From the IMG/VR virus record IMGVR_UViG_3300017717_000027, positions 1 through 34,581 of that record: a stretch of DNA of 34,581 nt; one strand, given 5' to 3'. Below are positions 31,484-34,581 of the stretch, one piece after another; position 1 is the first letter of the stretch, and each line of letters starts with the position of its first letter. Made by a program: the position numbers and the translations under genes. The notes below the pieces were generated by a model. The model saw nothing but the letters and a program-made list of their open reading frames with translations. It was not told where the DNA came from and made no database searches. This DNA comes from a virus.

Positions 31484-31979
31484 AGAAGCGTTAGAAATAA
31501 TACTACACCACGAAGGTGGTTATGTAAACCACCCTAAAGACCCAGGTGGTGAAACAAACTTAGGTGTTACAAAAAGAGTTTATGAGGAATTTGGTGGTAC
31601 TAAAGATATGAAAGACCTTACACATGAAGATGTGGCACCAATCTATAAAAAAGGTTATTGGGACAAATGTAAATGTGATGATTTGCCATCAGGTTTAGAC
31701 CTGTGTGTATTTGACTTTGCTGTCAATGCAGGTCCAGGCAGAGCAGCGAAGTATTTACAATCTTGTGTTAGTGCCTTGCCAATAGATGGCGGTATAGGTC
31801 CTATGACGTTAGCAAAAGTCAACGAATATGTTGAGAAGTTTAACGTGGAATATGCTGTAGAAAACTACCAAAAGAATAGACAAAGTTATTACGAAGAACT
31901 ATCCACATTTGCCACATTTGGCAGAGGTTGGACGAGACGTGTAGAAGAAACTACTGAGACAGCAAAATCTTGGATATAA
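31467..31979 (+). CDS. Endolysin, GH108 lysozyme
   Basis: A 170-residue lysozyme. ILHHEGGYVNHPKDPGGETNLGVT carries the catalytic Glu16 and the family GH108 signature. The middle and C-terminal part (VFDFAVNAGPGRAAKYLQSCV, IDGGIGPMTLAKVNEY) fits a peptidoglycan-binding helical bundle of the PG_binding_3 type. There is no signal peptide, so it needs a holin to reach the cell wall. It overlaps phoH by 17 bases. It acts with the spanins at 5333-6083 at lysis. Confidence 0.88.
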   Translation: MSNKFKEALEIILHHEGGYVNHPKDPGGETNLGVTKRVYEEFGGTKDMKDLTHEDVAPIYKKGYWDKCKCDDLPSGLDLCVFDFAVNAGPGRAAKYLQSCVSALPIDGGIGPMTLAKVNEYVEKFNVEYAVENYQKNRQSYYEELSTFATFGRGWTRRVEETTETAKSWI

Positions 31980-31983
31980 GAGC

Positions 31984-32012
31984 TTGACTTTCCTGTAGGA
32001 TTGTGATATAAT
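31984..32012 (+). promoter_or_regulatory. Strong sigma70-like promoter
   Basis: TTGACT (31984-31989), 17 bases, TATAAT (32007-32012), with TGA just before the -10. The sequence is almost identical to the promoter at 6761, including the bases GC before the -35. It drives the nuclease gene at 32045. Confidence 0.85.
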
Positions 32013-32044
32013 AGAGTTTGAATAGTTAAAAAAAAAGGATTATT

Positions 32045-32737
32045 ATGTTTATTCACAAGCAACCTACAGGTGAGTTGCCACCCCTGAAGGCAAAAAATGT
32101 TGACGGTAAAAGATTTTACGAACATTTAGAAACAGGCAGTAAGTACCCCTCAATAACAAGTGTATTATCAATAATACAAAAAGAAGGTCTTAAAAAATGG
32201 CGTGAGAGAGTTGGTAACGAAGTTGCTAACCATATTATGATTACTAGTGCTAATCGTGGCACAGCAGTCCATAACATGATTGAAGACCATTTAAACAATA
32301 TTGACATTAATGATGTGGAAAAGTATAAGAAGCAATTTCTTCCACGCATGATGTTTCAGACATTAAAAAGCACACTTCAAAACATAAATAATATTAGACT
32401 ACAAGAGGCAGGCATGTATAGTGAAAAATATACAGTTGCAGGTCGTGTGGACTGTATTGCTGAATATGAAGGTAAACTTTCTATTATAGATTTTAAAACA
32501 AGCAAAGCAGACAAACAAGAAGATTGGATTGAGAATTACTTTATTCAAGGTAGTGCTTATGCTGAAATGTATGAAGAAAACTTTGGCGAAAAGATTGACC
32601 AAGTTGTTATATTGATTACCACAGAGGAAGGTTCTGTACAGATATTTAAAAAAGATAAAAAAGATTATCTACCTAAATTGAAAGAAGCAATAGAAAACTT
32701 TTACAAATGGATAGAAACAAATGCTAAAACAAATTAA
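32045..32737 (+). CDS. RecB-like PD-(D/E)XK nuclease
   Basis: A 230-residue nuclease. SITSVLSII and ANRGTAVHNMIEDHL form the N-terminal DNA-binding part; VAGRVDCIAEYEGKLSIIDFKTSK supplies Asp and the D-x-K catalytic residues; and YFIQGSAYAEMYEE is the conserved helix with Gln/Tyr (motif IV). This order is characteristic of RecB-type exonucleases found in cyanophages and pelagiphages, possibly used to degrade host DNA or in recombination. AAGGA precedes the ATG. It overlaps the next gene by 17 bases. Confidence 0.85.
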   Translation: MFIHKQPTGELPPLKAKNVDGKRFYEHLETGSKYPSITSVLSIIQKEGLKKWRERVGNEVANHIMITSANRGTAVHNMIEDHLNNIDINDVEKYKKQFLPRMMFQTLKSTLQNINNIRLQEAGMYSEKYTVAGRVDCIAEYEGKLSIIDFKTSKADKQEDWIENYFIQGSAYAEMYEENFGEKIDQVVILITTEEGSVQIFKKDKKDYLPKLKEAIENFYKWIETNAKTN

Positions 32738-33155
32738 AAAAGGAATACTAGGTATTGGATTGATTGTATTATTCTTTTTCTTATTATCTTTTGGATTAAA
32801 CAAAGCACAAGCAGGTGAAGGACCAGAGTTTTTACCTAATACAATACACCCAATACAAGTGCCAATGATGTGTGGCGAAAGCACAACAGTATTGACACAA
32901 ATTGTAAATGGGTTTCAAATGAAAAGTTTAGCTGCAGGTCAAGTAAAGGCAGGCGGCGACTTAGATGGTGTTGATATTGGTGTTATATCATTTTGGATAC
33001 ACCCTACTTTAGAGTATGGTGGTATGTTAATGACAATAAAAGAAGGCAATTTGACATGTTTATTAGGTTATGGTGTAAATTGGGAATGGGACACAGACTT
33101 AATGATAGATGTCGTAAACGAAGTTATCAATGAAGATGAGACAAGTACGCAATAG
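32721..33155 (+). CDS. Exported hypothetical protein ending in the tmRNA gene
   Basis: A 144-residue protein: a basic start, a hydrophobic signal (9-25) and a likely cleavage after AQA (residue 31). The mature domain has two Cys (MMCGES and LTCLLG), beta-rich, ending in an acidic helix. A periplasmic location is inferred. Its last codons and TAG stop (33153-33155) fall inside the 5' strand of the tmRNA acceptor piece, an overlap of a coding gene with a structural RNA. No family is recognised. Confidence 0.6.
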   Translation: MLKQIKKGILGIGLIVLFFFLLSFGLNKAQAGEGPEFLPNTIHPIQVPMMCGESTTVLTQIVNGFQMKSLAAGQVKAGGDLDGVDIGVISFWIHPTLEYGGMLMTIKEGNLTCLLGYGVNWEWDTDLMIDVVNEVINEDETSTQ

Positions 33156-33354
33156 GGACTTGGGTGCAATACCCAACACCTCCACCATTACAAAATTTAC
33201 ATATGGGGGTGATATAGGTTCGACCGTTGTGAGAAAGTTCATTGGAGATAATTCACTGGCGAGTGTAAACGTGACAAATGCAAACTTTAACGAGTATGCT
33301 TTAGCAGCCTAGTGTTGCTTAGGGTTTGCCTGTACCTCGTAACAGAAACAGGCA
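33148..33354 (+). ncRNA. ssrA: Permuted two-piece tmRNA (alphaproteobacterial type)
   Basis: The acceptor piece comes first: P2 strand CGCAAT (33148-33153), T-arm TTGGG-TGCAATA-CCCAA (33160-33176), acceptor CACCTCC (33177-33183) and ACCA to 33187. After 17 bases the coding piece starts GGGGGTG (33205-33211), which pairs with CACCTCC including the G3-U wobble read by alanyl-tRNA synthetase. GGTTCGACC follows, then GTTGTG (33226-33231) able to pair with the P2 strand. The tag frame ends ANFNEYALAA then TAG (33310-33312), the same length as E. coli ANDENYALAA. A 7-bp stem at 33327-33354 fits the downstream pseudoknot. It rescues stalled ribosomes. Outer ends are approximate. Confidence 0.9.
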
Positions 33355-33358
33355 CTAC

Positions 33359-33434
33359 GCCGCTTTAGCTCATTTGGTAGAGCAACTGATTTGTAATCAG
33401 TAGGTGCCCAGTTCAAATCCGGGAAGCGGCACCA
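33359..33434 (+). tRNA. tRNA-Thr (UGU)
   Basis: A 76-base cloverleaf with CCA encoded. Acceptor GCCGCTT pairs with AAGCGGC; D-stem GCTC/GAGC; anticodon arm ACTGA-TTTGTAA-TCAGT gives anticodon TGT, reading ACA; T-loop TTCAAAT. The T-stem has one A-C mismatch (33410/33420). It starts 4 bases after the tmRNA, so RNase P cleavage would also define the tmRNA 3' side. ACA is a frequent Thr codon in these A+T-rich genes. Confidence 0.9.
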
Positions 33435-33455
33435 TTAACAAGTGATAAGGAGATT

Positions 33456-33830
33456 ATGACAAAACAAAGTGAACAATTTTACGAGCTTCTGGATAAGATG
33501 AGACAAGTACACGACAATAAGAGGCATGATTATGCTTCTGTTGATGATGTATTCAAAAATTTTAGAACAAGTGAAATGGCAGGTATTCCTGCATGGAAAG
33601 GCGTTGCAATGCGAATAGGCGATAAGTTTAGTCGTTTAATGTCTTTCTGTAAACAAGGTGAATTAAAAGTACAAGACGAAAGTATTGGCGACACCTTAAT
33701 AGATATGGCAAACTATGCTATCATATGCCATATTTTATTTTATGAAATGAGAAACAAACAAATGAACGCACATAAAGACGATATAACAGAAAAGTTTTTA
33801 AATGCACAAGGAGATAATAATGACAGATGA
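33456..33830 (+). CDS. DUF1599/Nmad1 (nucleotide-modification-associated) protein
   Basis: A 124-residue protein. Residues about 15-75 carry the family pattern: VHDNKRHDYASVDDVFKNF, then GIPAWKGVAMRIGDKFSRLMSF. The Pfam family (PF07659) is described as nucleotide-modification-associated domain 1, seen in phages with modified DNA; its chemistry is not settled. AAGGAG precedes ATG 33456. It is the first coding gene after the RNA genes. If the name applies here it is relevant to the cluster at 12936-21966, but that link is inference. Confidence 0.7.
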   Translation: MTKQSEQFYELLDKMRQVHDNKRHDYASVDDVFKNFRTSEMAGIPAWKGVAMRIGDKFSRLMSFCKQGELKVQDESIGDTLIDMANYAIICHILFYEMRNKQMNAHKDDITEKFLNAQGDNNDR

Positions 33831-34023
33831 TAGTTCAGTAGATAAGTCTTTTGAGAATGAAACACCGGCACCAAGTCCTATGGTTCAGATTTCTATAAAA
33901 GAATACGACAAGTTAAAAGAGAAACAACATTTTATTACTGATAAAAGTTTAATTGAATACATTGACAAGATAGAATTTTTTGTCAAAGAATTAAGAAAAC
34001 ATATTGTAAGGACAGATATATAA
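33820..34023 (+). CDS. Small hypothetical protein
   Basis: A 67-residue protein. ATG 33820 is chosen because AAGGAG is 6 bases upstream; the in-frame ATG 33802 lacks such a site. An acidic, Ser/Pro-rich N-terminus precedes a helical Lys/Glu-rich C-terminus (IEYIDKIEFFVKELRKHIV). It overlaps the previous gene by 11 bases and joins gp33 in a TAATG junction. The function is unknown. Confidence 0.55.
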   Translation: MTDDSSVDKSFENETPAPSPMVQISIKEYDKLKEKQHFITDKSLIEYIDKIEFFVKELRKHIVRTDI

Positions 34024-34232
34024 TGACACCTAAACAATTTGCATTAGTAATAGAAAAACGAGCAAGTAAGAAAAGAATAAGTCACATGGAAGCTGTATTA
34101 GATTATTGTACTGAGAAACAGATTGAACCAGACGAAGTGACACATTTAATTAACAGAAACTTAAAAGAAAAAATAAAGGCAAATGCTGAGAATTTGAATT
34201 TCTTACCAAAGACAGCAACATTGCCAGTATAA
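34023..34232 (+). CDS. 33: gp33-like late-promoter transcription accessory protein
   Basis: A 69-residue protein. The pattern MEAVLDYCTEKQIEPDEVTHLIN followed by LKEKIKANAENLNFLP resembles T4-like gp33, the RNA-polymerase-binding protein that links the sigma55 factor gp55 to the sliding clamp at late promoters. The N-terminus (MTPKQFALVIEKRASKKR) is basic. It is shorter than T4 gp33 (112 aa), as in cyanophage homologues. The gene lies 9 bases before the peroxiredoxin. The call rests on motif memory, not a search. Confidence 0.65.
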   Translation: MTPKQFALVIEKRASKKRISHMEAVLDYCTEKQIEPDEVTHLINRNLKEKIKANAENLNFLPKTATLPV

Positions 34233-34241
34233 GGATAAATT

Positions 34242-34581
34242 ATGCAATCATGGAAAATAAAACCTCACACATTTAAATTTAGAGAAGGCGACAGCGATGA
34301 AAAAGGCGGTTGTACGTTTATTGGTGGTACATGGAAAGATGTTACTACAGATGAACTATTTGCAGGCAAAAAGGTAGTATTGTTTAGTCTACCTGGTGCA
34401 TTTACACCCACTTGTTCAAGTGAACAGTTACCGGCATATGAGGAAATGTATGATAAATTTAAACATGCACAAGTAGATGAAGTTTATTGTGTATCAGTAA
34501 ATGACGCTTTTGTAATGAATGCTTGGGCAAGAGACCTAGGTATTAAAAAAGTAAAAATGATACCAGACGGTTGTGGTACGT
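34242..34581 (+). CDS. Peroxiredoxin (PRX5-like), 3'-truncated
   Basis: A 113-residue partial product that runs off the window end. KKVVLFSLPGAFTPTCSS contains the peroxidatic motif PGAFTPTC (Cys58) with Thr and Pro in place, and VYCVSVNDAFVMNAWARDLG fits the PRX5/hybrid peroxiredoxin fold. It would reduce peroxides using thioredoxin or glutaredoxin as donor, protecting the cell or the nrd radical system during infection. AAGGATAAAT precedes ATG 34242. Confidence 0.88.
   Translation, partial: MQSWKIKPHTFKFREGDSDEKGGCTFIGGTWKDVTTDELFAGKKVVLFSLPGAFTPTCSSEQLPAYEEMYDKFKHAQVDEVYCVSVNDAFVMNAWARDLGIKKVKMIPDGCGT

Noticed and set aside
33130-33312. A 60-codon frame across 33130-33312 that looks like a gene
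   Set aside because: It is the tmRNA: its last codons are the tag frame ending ANFNEYALAA-TAG, and its start overlaps the acceptor piece. Not a separate protein gene.
33350-33440. tmRNA/tRNA-Thr as a phage attachment site
   Set aside because: Such genes are common integration sites, but both RNAs are complete, no integrase is present and no partial duplicate of the tRNA end is seen in the window.
1-34581. CRISPR arrays, insertion sequences, transposases or integrases
   Set aside because: No regularly spaced repeats, inverted terminal repeats or transposase/integrase-like proteins were seen in any gene or gap.

Overview
The window is a gene-dense, A+T-rich stretch (about two thirds A+T by eye) with every supported gene on the + strand. 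No gene-free stretch exceeds 300 bases; the longest gaps are about 160 bases at 21967-22124 and about 130 bases at 27958-28090. It looks like part of a T4-like myovirus genome from a marine phage. The evidence is a T4-type core (gp61-like primase, NrdA/NrdB, T4-type RNase H, a gp33-like late-transcription factor, PhoH, glutaredoxin, peroxiredoxin) and short marine-phage-style structural proteins. A phage-borne tmRNA is written in the circularly permuted, two-piece order known from Alphaproteobacteria. Low G+C plus this tmRNA suggests an alphaproteobacterial host, most simply SAR11/Pelagibacter (a pelagimyophage). The host is inferred, not shown.

Layout. (1) 1-4710: late/virion region with Ala/Gly/Thr-rich structural proteins, a strong terminator at 1451, then tightly packed small conserved proteins. 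(2) 4712-6750: DUF1353-like membrane protein, an overlapping i-spanin/o-spanin lysis pair, a C-terminally anchored coiled-coil protein and a 55-aa protein. (3) 6761-12961: a sigma70-like promoter, primase, nrdA, two intervening genes, nrdB, a zinc-ribbon peptide, a PD-(D/E)XK nuclease and a tiny membrane peptide. (4) 12936-21966: a 9-kb operon-like cargo cluster with three glycosyltransferases (one fused to a ParB-like domain), a radical SAM enzyme, a methyltransferase, a NodU/CmcH carbamoyltransferase, an NadE-like enzyme, a nucleotide-sugar dehydrogenase, an unknown and a 2OG-Fe(II) oxygenase. (5) 22061-30655: early genes under repeated TTGAC(T/A)-17-TATAAT promoters, rich in small, exported or lipidated proteins, plus glutaredoxin, RNase H, a SprT-like protease and a Bax-like glucosaminidase. 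(6) 30668-34581: PhoH, GH108 endolysin, RecB-like nuclease, tmRNA, tRNA-Thr(UGU), an Nmad1/DUF1599 protein, gp33 and a truncated peroxiredoxin.

How it works together. The replication and nucleotide genes supply DNA. The 9-kb cluster is chemically coherent for making and transferring an oxidised, carbamoylated and possibly methylated or amidated sugar. Its acceptor (modified phage DNA base, virion or host surface) cannot be told from sequence. Many early products carry signal peptides or lipoboxes, implying work on the host envelope. The spanins, endolysin and glucosaminidase form the lysis set. The most notable items are the permuted phage tmRNA, the cargo cluster with its GT2-ParB fusion, a conserved intergenic element of about 20 bases seen two or three times, and promoters placed so that transcripts would be leaderless.
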